Assembly (NCBI RefSeq): GCF_000760735.1
Contig: NZ_JMEX01000004.1
Location: forward strand, 453,398-517,397
DNA length: 64,000 nucleotides
Direction of reading: 5' to 3'
Source of the DNA: Rhodococcoides fascians A44A
GTDB taxonomy: Bacteria > Actinomycetota > Actinomycetes > Mycobacteriales > Mycobacteriaceae
Shown: piece after piece, positions 34,794 to 43,523 of the stretch
How positions within the stretch are numbered: position 1 is the stretch's first letter
Layout of the letters: every line of letters begins with the position of its first letter
Made by a program: the position numbers and the translations under genes
Notes under the pieces: generated by a model
Seen by the model: only the letters and a program-made list of their open reading frames with translations
Told to the model about the DNA's origin: nothing
The model's database searches: none

Positions 34794-36145
34794 AGTACAT
34801 CCTTCGCAAGTGTCATGAGCCGACGGTGCGCGTCGGCGCCTTCTCGGGCTACCGCGTCCTGCGGTGCGCTGACGAGAACGTCGTCCTCGACGATCGTGCG
34901 GCCCCCGACCAGCAGCCGGGCCAACGGTGGGGTCTGTCCGTAGGCGAATGCGACGATCGGATCGTCGACCGCGGCGTAGAAGCCGTCGGTGCGCCACAGC
35001 GCCAGATCGGCCACCTTGCCGACCTCGATGGACCCGATCTCGTCCTGACGACCGAGTACTGTTGCGCCGCCGAGCGTCCCGATCTCCAATGCCTGGCGTG
35101 CGGTGAGCGCGGTCGGACCGTACTTGGCGCGCTGCATGTACATCGCCTGACGGATCTCTCCGGCCAGCGGCACCATCTCCGCGGACGCGCTTCCGTCGAC
35201 TCCGAGGCCCACCGGAGCGCCTGCGGCGAGCAGATCCGAGATCCGCGCGATGCCTGCTCCGAGGCGTGCGTTGGAGCTCGGGCAGTGGGCGGCTCCGGTG
35301 CCGGTGGCCGCCATCTTCGCGATGTCGGAGTCGTGCAGGTGCACCGCGTGTGCGAACCACACGTCGTCCCCGAGCCAGCCGACCTGCTCCATGTACTCGA
35401 CGGGGGTGCAGCCCATCTGAGCGACACAGTGCTCTTCCTCGTCCAGCGTTTCGGCCAGATGCGTGTGCAGCCGAACGTTCTTGCTTCTCGCCAGAGATGC
35501 GGACTCGACGAGCAGGTCCTTGCTGATGGAGAACGGCGAACACGGAGCGACGGCGATCCGCAGCATCGAGCCGAACGAGCTGTCGTGGTAGGTGTCGATC
35601 GCGTCCGACGTCGCGGTCAGGATGTCGTCGAGGCTCTCGACCACCTCGTCCGGTGGCAGACCACCGTCGGACACCCCTCGGTCCATCGAACCGCGACACG
35701 GCTGGAATCGCACTCCGATTCGGCTCGCGGCGTCGATCTCGGCGGCGAACAGGTCACCCCGCCCCTTCGGGAAGATGTAGTGGTGGTCGGTGGTGGTCGT
35801 GCATCCTGATTTGGCGAGCCAGGCGAGGCCGGCCGCGGCGGCTCCGCCGACCACCTCCGCGTCCATCTTCGACCAGGGCTTGTACAGCGCGACGAGCCAC
35901 TCGAACAGGGTGTTGTCCTTGGCCAGCCCTTGTGACGCCCACTGGTAGAGGTGGTGGTGGGTGTTCACCAGCCCTGGCGTCAGAAGAGCTCCGCCCGCGT
36001 CGATGATCTCGGCTCCGTCGGACGCAGGTGCGTCTCCCGATCCGATCGCGGCGATGACGCCGTTCTCGATCACGACGTATCCCCGCGGGATCTCGTGCCC
36101 GACGATGGGTGCGATGTATGCGTTCCGAATCACTGTGCGTGTCAC
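34790..36145 (-). CDS. 8-oxoguanine deaminase / guanine deaminase (Atz-Trz amidohydrolase)
   Basis: 451 residues. Amidohydrolase with NTHHHLYQW (metal His-x-His), TTTDHHYIFP, RLHTHLAETLDEEEHC, FAHAVHL and the metal Asp in LGVDGSAS. Length and NTHHHLYQ/YIFP context agree with the 8-oxoguanine deaminase type, which yields urate from 8-oxoguanine; guanine deaminase activity is the alternative. Translationally coupled on both sides (GTGA overlaps) inside the XDH operon, so it supplies purine to the same path. Confidence 0.87.
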   Translation of the reverse strand: MTRTVIRNAYIAPIVGHEIPRGYVVIENGVIAAIGSGDAPASDGAEIIDAGGALLTPGLVNTHHHLYQWASQGLAKDNTLFEWLVALYKPWSKMDAEVVGGAAAAGLAWLAKSGCTTTTDHHYIFPKGRGDLFAAEIDAASRIGVRFQPCRGSMDRGVSDGGLPPDEVVESLDDILTATSDAIDTYHDSSFGSMLRIAVAPCSPFSISKDLLVESASLARSKNVRLHTHLAETLDEEEHCVAQMGCTPVEYMEQVGWLGDDVWFAHAVHLHDSDIAKMAATGTGAAHCPSSNARLGAGIARISDLLAAGAPVGLGVDGSASAEMVPLAGEIRQAMYMQRAKYGPTALTARQALEIGTLGGATVLGRQDEIGSIEVGKVADLALWRTDGFYAAVDDPIVAFAYGQTPPLARLLVGGRTIVEDDVLVSAPQDAVAREGADAHRRLMTLAKDVL

Positions 36146-36615
36146 TGGGCTTCGGCCTTCCTGGTTGCGGCGAGACGCACTGCGTCGAGGATCTTCTCGT
36201 ATCCTGTGCAGCGGCAGAGGTTTCCGGCGAGTGACTCGCGAATCTCCGCGTCGGACGGATTCGGTACCCGCTCGATCAGATCGTGAGCTTGCACGACGAG
36301 ACCCGGAGTGCAGAATCCGCACTGCACCGCTCCGCATTCGACGAAGGCCTCCTGCATCGGGTCCAGCTTCTCTCCCTCCGCCAGTCCTTCGACGGTCCTG
36401 ACCTCGCGCCCTTCGACCTGACCCGCCGCCACCAGGCAGGCGCAGGCGGGTACTCCATCGAGATACACCGTGCACGAACCACATTCACCCTGTTCGCATG
36501 CATTCTTCGATCCGGGCAAGCCCATACGTTCGCGGAGCAGGTACAGCAGGCTCTCTCCTTCCCACACGTCGTCCGCTTCGAGTTCCTTGCCGTTCACAGT
36601 GCAGTTGACTCGCAT
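36142..36615 (-). CDS. Xanthine dehydrogenase, 2Fe-2S subunit
   Basis: 157 residues with two iron-sulfur clusters: plant-ferredoxin-type ligands C40, C45, C48, C60 and alpha-helical-domain ligands C99, C102, C134, C136 (CGFCTPG, CRCTGYE). Carries electrons from Mo to FAD. ATG 36615 follows the FAD subunit stop by a few bases; longer in-frame starts lie within that gene. Subunit order in the operon is FAD, Fe-S, deaminase, Mo. Confidence 0.96.
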   Translation of the reverse strand: MRVNCTVNGKELEADDVWEGESLLYLLRERMGLPGSKNACEQGECGSCTVYLDGVPACACLVAAGQVEGREVRTVEGLAEGEKLDPMQEAFVECGAVQCGFCTPGLVVQAHDLIERVPNPSDAEIRESLAGNLCRCTGYEKILDAVRLAATRKAEAQ

Positions 36616-36619
36616 GAGA

Positions 36620-37486
36620 TCACGCTGCCTTTCCGTTGTCGCCGAGCTCTTTCCAGGACCAGCCCAGAGTTCTCTTGGCCATGACTGCCAGTGCGTGCTT
36701 GCGGTACTGCGCTGTGCCGCGCACATCGTCGATGGGGCTTGCTGCTTCCGAGACCAACTCGCCGAAGCGGGCAGCGATCCGGTCGTCGAGCGGACCGGAC
36801 CAGTCGAGCTCGCCCGCCAGAAATTCCTCGGCAGCGTAAGCCCGCCGGGGCGTGGGCGCAGCGGAGCCGAGCCCGGTTCCCACGCGCTGTTGCTCGGGGA
36901 ACAGTGCGATGGAGAACGAGCACACGGCGATCACCATGGCGTTGCGAGTACCGATCTTGGAGAAGTACTGCGGGCCCGCCGCAGGCCGTACGTGAAACGC
37001 GCGGATCAGTTCGTCCGGTGCGCACGAGTTCCGTTTGACTCCGACGTAGAACTCGGTCGCAGGAATCATCCGAGTTCCGCGGGCAGCCGATTCGACCTCG
37101 ACGACGGCACCGGCGGCCAACAGGGGTGCGTGAAGGTCTCCCGCGGGTGATGCGCCACCCAGATTGCCCCCGACGGTGCCGCGGTTACGGATCTGCGGGG
37201 AGCCCACTGTCCGCGACGCCTGCGCGATACCCGGAAGCCGGTCGCCGAGTTCGGCGATGATGCGCACGTACGGGACACCCGCCCCGACGCGCAGCGTCCC
37301 GTCGGGCAGCTGCTCCCAGTCGGCGAGTTCGGTCACCGGGTTCAGGTCCAACAATGCGCCCGGGCGATGCACGTCGAAGTTCATCTCGACCATGACGTCG
37401 GTTCCGCCTTGAATCGGCACCGCGTCGACGTCGTCCGCCTTGGCGGACAGCGCCTCGGTCCAGGTCTGAGGCCGTAAGAATTCCAT
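36620..37486 (-). CDS. Xanthine dehydrogenase, FAD subunit
   Basis: 288 residues. PCMH-type FAD domain with IQGGTDVMVEMN, then TVGGNLGGASPAGD and a CO-dehydrogenase flavoprotein C-terminal domain (ISKIGTRNAMVIAVCS-like). Passes electrons to NAD+ or another acceptor. First gene of the XDH operon. No Shine-Dalgarno; TGTACT lies 6 bases before the ATG, a leaderless pattern. Divergent from pucR. Confidence 0.95.
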   Translation of the reverse strand: MEFLRPQTWTEALSAKADDVDAVPIQGGTDVMVEMNFDVHRPGALLDLNPVTELADWEQLPDGTLRVGAGVPYVRIIAELGDRLPGIAQASRTVGSPQIRNRGTVGGNLGGASPAGDLHAPLLAAGAVVEVESAARGTRMIPATEFYVGVKRNSCAPDELIRAFHVRPAAGPQYFSKIGTRNAMVIAVCSFSIALFPEQQRVGTGLGSAAPTPRRAYAAEEFLAGELDWSGPLDDRIAARFGELVSEAASPIDDVRGTAQYRKHALAVMAKRTLGWSWKELGDNGKAA

Positions 37487-37557
37487 GCACCAAGTACAGC
37501 CGCGGGCGTCCGAAGGATCGAGAGACAAGAACGACGAACTATGACGCCGATCACAGT

Positions 37558-37578
37558 GTAGGTTCTGGAGGTTCCTAC
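37558..37578. promoter_or_regulatory. Dyad in the pucR-XDH intergenic region
   Basis: GTAGG-N11-CCTAC. TAGGTT (37559-37564) inside it could be the -10 of pucR, with its start codon 35 bases on. The 112-bp region is the only place for control of the XDH operon. Confidence 0.35.
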
Positions 37579-37598
37579 AAGAGCAAGGAAGACACGCG

Positions 37599-39119
37599 GT
37601 GAGGCTGCACGATTTGATGGGTTTGTCGGACCTGAACCTGCAGCAGGTGGTTGCTCCCGAACATTTCGACCCCGTCATCAGATGGGTCGTCACGACGGAC
37701 ATGCTGGATCCGAGTCGCTACCTCAGCGGCGGTGAACTGGTGCTCACCGGACTCATGTGGCGTACGAGCCCGGGCGATTCACACGAGTTCGTGAAGGCCG
37801 TCGCCAAGGCAGGCGTCGCCGCGCTGGCGGCGTCCGAAGGTGGATCCGTCCCGGACGACCTCGTCGACGCGTGTCGCGCCCACGGACTTCCACTGTTCCG
37901 TGTCCCCGCGGACGTTGCGTTCGCAACGGTCACCGAGCGGGTGGTCCGGCAGTTGTCGGCGGCACGGGCGTCCGACGTGAAGGCGGTGTTGGAGCGGCAC
38001 CGGAGATTGGTGGAGGGTACGGGAACAGGTGGGATCGGTGCGCTGCTCGATCTGGTCGCAGCCGAGCTGGGCATCGAATGCTGGATCCTCGCAGCGACGG
38101 GTCGCGTGGTTGCCGGCTCCGAATCCGTGCCCGACGCGGCACTGCTCGCACACGAGTTCCTGACCGCGCGTCGGCTTCCGCATTATTCGCCCGCGCTCGA
38201 CATGTCGATGCTTCCCGTCGACAGAAATTCCACAGCCCGCGTCGTCGATTGGTTCGTGGCGGTCGGAAGCGATTGGCAGACGTGGCACCCCGAGCGCCGC
38301 GCACTGGCCGAGCAGGTCTGCTCGATCGTTGCCCTCGAACGAAACAGGTTCGACGACAGGCTGACCGGGGCCGGAATCCTCGCCCAGGAATTCATCCGTG
38401 CCCTCGGCGAGGGTGTCGATGCTTCGTTCGTGACGCAGCAGATGGGGCTTCTCGGCCTGCCCGTCGACTCGCACTATCAGGTGATCGCCGGCTCGGTGTC
38501 ACCGTCTGCACACTCGAAGCAGGACGTGCTGCGCCCGAGCGAGGTTCGTCGTCTGGTACAGGAATTGTCGGTGCCCCACATGTCGGCGGTCGGCATCGTC
38601 GGTGGTGAGGTGCTGGCCGTAGTGGCAACCGACGTCGATGCGACCGCGTCGATCGGTAGAGGGGTGGACATTCTGTCGCCGGGGCTTGCCGGTACCGGGC
38701 TGGCCGTCGGAGTGAGCGCCCTGGTCGGTGCGCGGGACCTTCGCAGCGCCGTGGAGGAAGCGCGCCATGCGCGCAGGTTGGCCGCCGGGCGAACCGACGG
38801 TCGGTACGTCGTCGGGCACTCCGAGCTCGCGACTCTGGTGTTGCTGCTGGCAGGTGTTCCCGACGACGTTCGGCTCATGTTCAGGTCGAGGCTGCTGGCG
38901 CCGCTGACCGAGTACGACGAGGTCCACGGCAGTGACCTCGTCAGGACGCTGGCCGCATTTCTCGACACCAACGGTTCGTGGACGAAGTGCGCCGAGCAGA
39001 TGCACCTGCACGTGAATTCCGTGCGCTACCGAGTCCAGCGAATCGAGGAGTTGACCGGCAGGGATCTGTCGCTGCTCGAACATCGTGTCGAGTTCTATCT
39101 AGCCCTGCGCTTGAGGTGA
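37599..39119 (+). CDS. pucR: PucR-family purine catabolism regulator
   Basis: 506 residues. An N-terminal PucR domain (MRLHDLMGLSDLNLQQVVAP, then ELVLTGL, VPDDLVDACRAHGLPLFRVP) is followed by a degenerate middle region and a C-terminal HTH (AAFLDTNGSWTKCAEQMHLHVNSVRYRVQRIEELTGRDL, in parts). PucR activates purine genes in B. subtilis. Divergent from the XDH operon, so that operon is the likely target. Start GTG with AAGGAAG upstream. Confidence 0.92.
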   Translation: MRLHDLMGLSDLNLQQVVAPEHFDPVIRWVVTTDMLDPSRYLSGGELVLTGLMWRTSPGDSHEFVKAVAKAGVAALAASEGGSVPDDLVDACRAHGLPLFRVPADVAFATVTERVVRQLSAARASDVKAVLERHRRLVEGTGTGGIGALLDLVAAELGIECWILAATGRVVAGSESVPDAALLAHEFLTARRLPHYSPALDMSMLPVDRNSTARVVDWFVAVGSDWQTWHPERRALAEQVCSIVALERNRFDDRLTGAGILAQEFIRALGEGVDASFVTQQMGLLGLPVDSHYQVIAGSVSPSAHSKQDVLRPSEVRRLVQELSVPHMSAVGIVGGEVLAVVATDVDATASIGRGVDILSPGLAGTGLAVGVSALVGARDLRSAVEEARHARRLAAGRTDGRYVVGHSELATLVLLLAGVPDDVRLMFRSRLLAPLTEYDEVHGSDLVRTLAAFLDTNGSWTKCAEQMHLHVNSVRYRVQRIEELTGRDLSLLEHRVEFYLALRLR

Positions 39120-39129
39120 CCGAAGTGTC

Positions 39130-39161
39130 TGTCACTTCCCATCTGATACCGATCGGTGTCA
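39130..39161. promoter_or_regulatory. 32-bp operator-like element before a TetR gene
   Basis: 28 of 32 bases equal 19270-19301. Its right half is an almost perfect palindrome, TGATACCGATCGGTGTCA (core ACCGATCGGT). It ends 11 bases before the GTG at 39172 and overlaps CAGTAT (39160-39165), the likely -10 of a leaderless promoter, as expected for autorepression. Confidence 0.7.
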
Positions 39162-39171
39162 GTATCTTTCC

Positions 39172-39819
39172 GTGAGCTCTTCCGAAACCGAGATCGCTCC
39201 CGGCAGGCCCTACCGCGGGTCGAGCGCGGAGGCGCGACGTGATGCCCGCCGAGAGAGGCTGCTGGACGCAGCCGTGGACATCTTCGGCACGAGCGGCTAC
39301 CGGTCCGCGTCGATCGATCGGATATGCAGCGCCGCCGGACTGACCAAACGCTACTTCTACGAGTCCTTCGACAGCAGCGAGGCACTTCTGGAGGCCGTGT
39401 ACCGGCGAGCAACCACGACGATGCTGACCAGCATCCACGTCAGCAGCGACGCGCACACCACCGGCGCCGAGCACGTTCTGCAATCGGCGTTGTCGAACTT
39501 CTTCCGCACCATCGCCGACGACCCTCGATCCGCGCGCATCGTGCTGCTCGAGGTTCTCGGCGTCTCCGCCGAAGTGGACGCGCTGTACCGGCAGACCACA
39601 GGACTGTTCGTCGACGCCGTCCTCGCCGTCGCGGATTCGGTCGGAACCGCCCGCGGCCTGGCCGGGCCCAACCGTCGAACACTCGCGGTCGGTCTCGTCG
39701 GTGCCGTCCTCATGATGACCCAGCAGTGGTTGCTCGCACCCGACTCCGAGCCGTTGGACGGGGTCATCGCGAGCGCCCACACCATCCTCGGCGCCGTCGC
39801 ATTCGGTCGGCTCGACTGA
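39172..39819 (+). CDS. TetR-family regulator, proposed regulator of the SDR-monooxygenase operon
   Basis: 215 residues. HTH at 20-66 (RERLLDAAVDIFGTSGYRSASIDRICSAAGLTKRYFYESF, in parts), helical ligand domain with a C-terminal LVGAVLMMTQQWL. The GTG has no ribosome site and sits 6 bases after CAGTAT. The shared 32-bp element before this gene and before the operon at 19221 suggests it controls both. Not related in sequence to the neighbouring purine genes. Confidence 0.87.
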   Translation: MSSSETEIAPGRPYRGSSAEARRDARRERLLDAAVDIFGTSGYRSASIDRICSAAGLTKRYFYESFDSSEALLEAVYRRATTTMLTSIHVSSDAHTTGAEHVLQSALSNFFRTIADDPRSARIVLLEVLGVSAEVDALYRQTTGLFVDAVLAVADSVGTARGLAGPNRRTLAVGLVGAVLMMTQQWLLAPDSEPLDGVIASAHTILGAVAFGRLD

Positions 39820-39832
39820 CGCATCTATCCCG

Positions 39833-40474
39833 CTACTGGGGCTGTTGGCGCTGGTACAGCTGCTTCTCGTAGGACGGGCCGTAATACTGCTCCAGCTCGG
39901 CGAGAGTTTCGGGCGAATCCGGCATGACCGCTTTGGTGATCCGAGCGACTGTCGGGAGTGCCGACGGATTCCAGGTGTCCGGCTCCCAGAGCCGTGACCG
40001 CATGAACGCCTTGGCGCAGTGAAAGAACACCTGCTCGATGTCGACGAGCAGACACAGCATCGGACGATGCCCCTTGACCTTCATGTCGTCGAAGAACGGC
40101 GCATCCTTGAGCAACCGCGCTCCGCCGTTGACACGCAGAGTGTCTCCGCGGCCGGGGACGAAGAAGTTGATTCCCACGTGCGGGTTCAGCAGGACGTTGC
40201 GGTAGCCGTCCATCCGCTTGTTGCCCGGCCGTTCGGCTATGGCGAGTGTGGTCTCGTCGAGCACGTGAACCAGCGCCCCCGCCGGGTCCCCCTTCGGCGA
40301 CACGTCGCATCTTCCGGTGTCGTCGGCCGTTCCGATGAGGCAGAACGGAGACATGGACAGCCACTCCCGGTGGATCGGCAACAGTGCATCGCGGTCCTTG
40401 TTGGCCGCCCGGTAACTCGGCGTGCCGAACAGTGCGGTCAACTCGTCGGTGTCGGTGATCTCGTCCCATGCCAC
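39833..40474 (-). CDS. PPOX-class FMN-binding flavoprotein (MSMEG_1061-like)
   Basis: 213 residues. Split-barrel pyridoxamine-phosphate-oxidase fold with CLIGTADDTGRCDVSPKGD, LAIAERPGNKRMDGYRNVLLNPHVGINFFVPG and a C-terminal FFHCAKAFMRSRLW. Such proteins bind FMN or F420 and reduce or oxidise small substrates; this one is uncharacterised. GTG 40474 has no Shine-Dalgarno but TAGGCT lies seven bases upstream. Divergent from the SDR at 40545 and convergent with the TetR gene. Confidence 0.82.
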   Translation of the reverse strand: MAWDEITDTDELTALFGTPSYRAANKDRDALLPIHREWLSMSPFCLIGTADDTGRCDVSPKGDPAGALVHVLDETTLAIAERPGNKRMDGYRNVLLNPHVGINFFVPGRGDTLRVNGGARLLKDAPFFDDMKVKGHRPMLCLLVDIEQVFFHCAKAFMRSRLWEPDTWNPSALPTVARITKAVMPDSPETLAELEQYYGPSYEKQLYQRQQPQ

Positions 40475-40544
40475 GCAAGGAAGCCTAACAACGCCGGGGC
40501 ACCGAGTCATCGGACTTTCGGGCGCATCTGGCACAGTGACGTGC

Positions 40545-41270
40545 ATGACCGCTCGCACCACCGTCGTCACCGGAGGAAGCCGTGGCATCGGGGCCGCGGT
40601 GTGCAGACGGTTGGCCGCCGACGGCCACGACGTCGTCGTCACCTACGTGCGTGACCGCGCAGCCGCCGAGTCCGTTGCCGCAGACGTCGAAGCCGCGGGA
40701 CGTCGTGCGTTGGTGTGCCGCGTGGACACGACCGACGAGGAATCCGTTGTCGCGATGTACGGAGAGGTCGCGGATTTCGGGACGCTCACCGGGCTGGTCA
40801 CCAATGCCGGGGCCGCCTCTGCCGTGGGCGATCTCGTGGACAACGATCTCTCCGACATCAGGGCCGACATCGACCTCAACCTTGTCGGTGTTCTCGCCTG
40901 CATCAAGTACGCCATCGCGCCGATGACGCACTCGGGTGGCTCGATCGTCAACATCTCCTCTGCCGCAGCCACTCTCGGAAGCCCCGGGATGTACGTTCAT
41001 TACGCGGCGTCGAAGGCGGGAGTCGACGCACTCACCGTGGGGTTGGCCAAAGAGTTGGCGGACAGAAACATTCGCGTCAATGCCGTTGCACCCGGGACCA
41101 TCTGGACCGATTTTCATCGAGATCCGAACAGACCGGCGAAGGTCGCTCGGTCGGTGCCCATGAAGCGTGCGGGCACTCCGGACGAGATCGCGGGCGCCGT
41201 GTCCTGGTTGCTGTCGGACGACGCGTCCTACGCGACGGGTACGACCATCCGCATCGCGGGCGGTCAGTAG
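40545..41270 (+). CDS. SDR-family oxidoreductase
   Basis: 241 residues, FabG-like. TGGSRGIG 9-16, NAGAAS, catalytic Ser in NISSAAA, YAASK, and VAPGTIWTDFH after the active site; ends in TIRIAGGQ, usual for the family. Arg near the end of strand 2 (VRDRAAAE) suggests NADP(H). ATG 40545 begins exactly at the Rossmann strand. Substrate unknown. Seven bases from the convergent TetR gene. Confidence 0.87.
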   Translation: MTARTTVVTGGSRGIGAAVCRRLAADGHDVVVTYVRDRAAAESVAADVEAAGRRALVCRVDTTDEESVVAMYGEVADFGTLTGLVTNAGAASAVGDLVDNDLSDIRADIDLNLVGVLACIKYAIAPMTHSGGSIVNISSAAATLGSPGMYVHYAASKAGVDALTVGLAKELADRNIRVNAVAPGTIWTDFHRDPNRPAKVARSVPMKRAGTPDEIAGAVSWLLSDDASYATGTTIRIAGGQ

Positions 41271-41277
41271 CCTCGAA

Positions 41278-41910
41278 TCACGACCGCGACACCGGCGCCC
41301 GCCAGATCCCTACCGTCGCGTCGATGAGATCGGTGCCGCAGTCGGTCCAGTTGGGCGGGACGTCCGGATTCTCCGCGAACTCCATTTCCTTGTCGGCGCA
41401 GGTGTGCATCATCAGGTTGCGGGCCATGTCTCCGCGAATCTTTCGGACACTCACCGGTAACTCGGGCAGACAGCGCTCCAGTCCCGCGAGGGTGGGTTTC
41501 AGCGCCCTCAACTCGCCGGCACGGGCGTAGGCGACGGACCGCAGCACCGGGTCGGATATCAGTTGGACGCTGAATCTCCCGTACCAACTGGGCGATCCGA
41601 GAGAGTCGAGATGCGAGACGTAGGGCCTGATGAGGCACGCAACCCAATCCTGCAGATCATCCGAACCCTCCACCCGCGCGACCATCTGCAATCGAATCTC
41701 TTCGATCGATCGCGAATGTTTTTCCAGAATTGCTCGCACCAGATCCATCTTCGTCCCGAAGTGGTACGCGACAGCGGCGTTGTTGCCCTGGCCTGCCGCC
41801 TCGCTCACGTGCCGGTTCGAAACCGGATGGATACCTTCCTCCGCATACAACCTCTCGGCCGTGGCCAACAGCGCCTCACGCGTATCGAGGTTGCGGTCTG
41901 CACGCGTCAT
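41278..41910 (-). CDS. TetR-family repressor next to an MFS drug exporter
   Basis: 210 residues. HTH at 8-56 (REALLATAERLYAEEGIHPVSNRHVSEAAG, AVAYHFGTKMDLV) and a C-terminal domain with SWYGRFSVQLISDP and a late Trp. Divergent from the MFS gene at 42063, with a strong palindrome between them, the standard layout of a ligand-released efflux repressor. Inducer unknown. Confidence 0.88.
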   Translation of the reverse strand: MTRADRNLDTREALLATAERLYAEEGIHPVSNRHVSEAAGQGNNAAVAYHFGTKMDLVRAILEKHSRSIEEIRLQMVARVEGSDDLQDWVACLIRPYVSHLDSLGSPSWYGRFSVQLISDPVLRSVAYARAGELRALKPTLAGLERCLPELPVSVRKIRGDMARNLMMHTCADKEMEFAENPDVPPNWTDCGTDLIDATVGIWRAPVSRS

Positions 41911-42005
41911 GTGGACCAGCCTTCCACAGTCATCACCGTCTGATTCGTCATCAATCGGACATACCGACCACAGTGAACAACGCCACTTTGACCTGCGTCA
42001 AGCAG

Positions 42006-42038
42006 TTGCTTTAAATTGATTCAGTCAATTGCTTTAAA
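42006..42038. promoter_or_regulatory. TetR operator between repressor and MFS exporter
   Basis: AATTGA-TTCAG-TCAATT (42014-42030) is a perfect palindrome, flanked and overlapped by two direct copies of TTGCTTTAAA (42006-42015 and 42029-42038). It lies 25-57 bases before the MFS start. Unusually AT-rich for this genome. Confidence 0.65.
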
Positions 42039-42062
42039 GCTAACGCCGGGAGGCTCGAACCC

Positions 42063-43523
42063 ATGTCGACCACTGCCCCACCACCCGACAACGCCACGGT
42101 GGCACCAGCAGGCGTCGTCGTTGCCGTGCTTGCGTTCACCGGAATCGTCGTCTCACTGATGCAGACGCTCATCATTCCGTTGATTCCCCAACTTCCGACC
42201 CTGCTCGACGCATCGGCATCGAACACCGCCTGGGCCATCACCGCCACTCTTCTCGCAGGCGCCGTCGCTGTTCCGGTGATGGGTCGTCTCGGCGACATGT
42301 TCGGCAAGCGATTGCTGTTGATGGTCAGCCTCGTCCTGATGATCTCGGGCTCGATCGTCGGCGCGCTCAGCGAATCACTGGTTCCGCTCGTCGTCGGCCG
42401 TGCGCTGCAAGGGCTGGCGGCCGGTGTCATTCCCCTCGGCATCAGCATCATGCGCGACGTTCTTCCACGAGAGAAGCTTGCCGGCGCGACAGCCACGATG
42501 GGCGCTTCCCTCGGTGTCGGCGGTGCGCTGGGGCTTCCCGCAGCGGCGCTCATCGCGGAGTACGCCGATTGGCATTTCCTGTTCTGGGTGTCCGCCGCAC
42601 TCGGCGTGATCGTCGCGATCCTGGTGCTGACGCTCGTGCCCGAGTCCGAGGTGCGGACTGGCGGAACGTTCGACGCGGTCGGAGCGGCCAGTTTGTCCGT
42701 CGCTCTCGTGACTCTGCTGCTGGCGATCTCCAAGGGCGCGACATGGGGGTGGAGCAGTTCCACCACGCTGGGTCTGTTGGCCGTCGCCGTCGTCTCCCTC
42801 GGTTTCTGGGGATGGTGGGAACTGCGCACGAAGCAGCCACTGGTGGACCTCCGCGTGTCGGCTCGCAGGCAGGTGCTGTTGACCAACCTCGCATCCGTCG
42901 TGTTCGGCTTCGCGATGTTCGCCATGACGCTGGTCTTCCCGCAGGTTCTTCAGTTGCCCGTCGAAACCGGCTTCGGACTGGGCCGCTCGATGCTGGTGAC
43001 CGGTCTCGTCATGGCCCCCTCCGGCATCGTCATGATGCTGGTCGCGCCGATCTCGTCCAAGATCACCACGACGAGGGGCCCGAAGACGACGCTGATGCTC
43101 GGCGCGATCGTCGTGGCCGTCGGCTATCTGTTCGGTGTCGTCACGATGAGCGCTGTGTGGCAGCTCGTTGCCATCTCCTGCATCATCGGCGCAGGCATCG
43201 GTCTGTCGTACGGCGCGATGCCCGCCCTCATCATGGGCGCGGTCCCGCCCTCGGAGACCGCCGCGGCCAACAGCCTGAACACGCTGATGCGTTCGCTCGG
43301 GACATCGACCGCGAGCGCCGTGGCAGGCGTCATCCTGGCACAGATGACGATCACGCTCGGATCGGCGGAACTGCCGTCGCAGCAAGGGTTCCGGGTGACG
43401 ATGGCCGTCGCCGCAGGCGCTTCGCTGATCGCACTCGCGCTCGCCGCGTTCCTACCGAGATTCGCGCCGGCAGCCCCCAGCCGTCAGGAGTACGCCCCCG
43501 TGAAGGCCGCGACGCGCCCGTAG
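42063..43523 (+). CDS. MFS drug-efflux transporter, DHA2 type
   Basis: 486 residues with 14 predicted helices. Motif A-like GRLGDMFGKRL after TM2, motif C-like GASLGVGGALGLPAAA in TM5, AMPALIMGAVPPSETAAANSLNTLMRSLGTS typical of the EmrB/QacA group. Proton-driven exporter of hydrophobic compounds; substrate unknown. GGGAGG upstream of ATG. Its end overlaps the convergent glycoside hydrolase by 40 bases. Confidence 0.9.
   Translation: MSTTAPPPDNATVAPAGVVVAVLAFTGIVVSLMQTLIIPLIPQLPTLLDASASNTAWAITATLLAGAVAVPVMGRLGDMFGKRLLLMVSLVLMISGSIVGALSESLVPLVVGRALQGLAAGVIPLGISIMRDVLPREKLAGATATMGASLGVGGALGLPAAALIAEYADWHFLFWVSAALGVIVAILVLTLVPESEVRTGGTFDAVGAASLSVALVTLLLAISKGATWGWSSSTTLGLLAVAVVSLGFWGWWELRTKQPLVDLRVSARRQVLLTNLASVVFGFAMFAMTLVFPQVLQLPVETGFGLGRSMLVTGLVMAPSGIVMMLVAPISSKITTTRGPKTTLMLGAIVVAVGYLFGVVTMSAVWQLVAISCIIGAGIGLSYGAMPALIMGAVPPSETAAANSLNTLMRSLGTSTASAVAGVILAQMTITLGSAELPSQQGFRVTMAVAAGASLIALALAAFLPRFAPAAPSRQEYAPVKAATRP

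Noticed and set aside
32454..34943. Very long open frame on the + strand opposite the XDH Mo subunit, and similar ones at 18244-20316(+), 25538-27508(-), 7545-9470(-)
   Set aside because: Mirror frames of genuine genes, produced by codon bias at high GC. Their translations are His/Asp/Val/Arg-rich with no domain, while the opposite strand encodes clear families.
18361..39819. The purine block as a recently acquired island
   Set aside because: No integrase, tRNA junction, direct repeats or transposase seen, and base composition looks like the surroundings.
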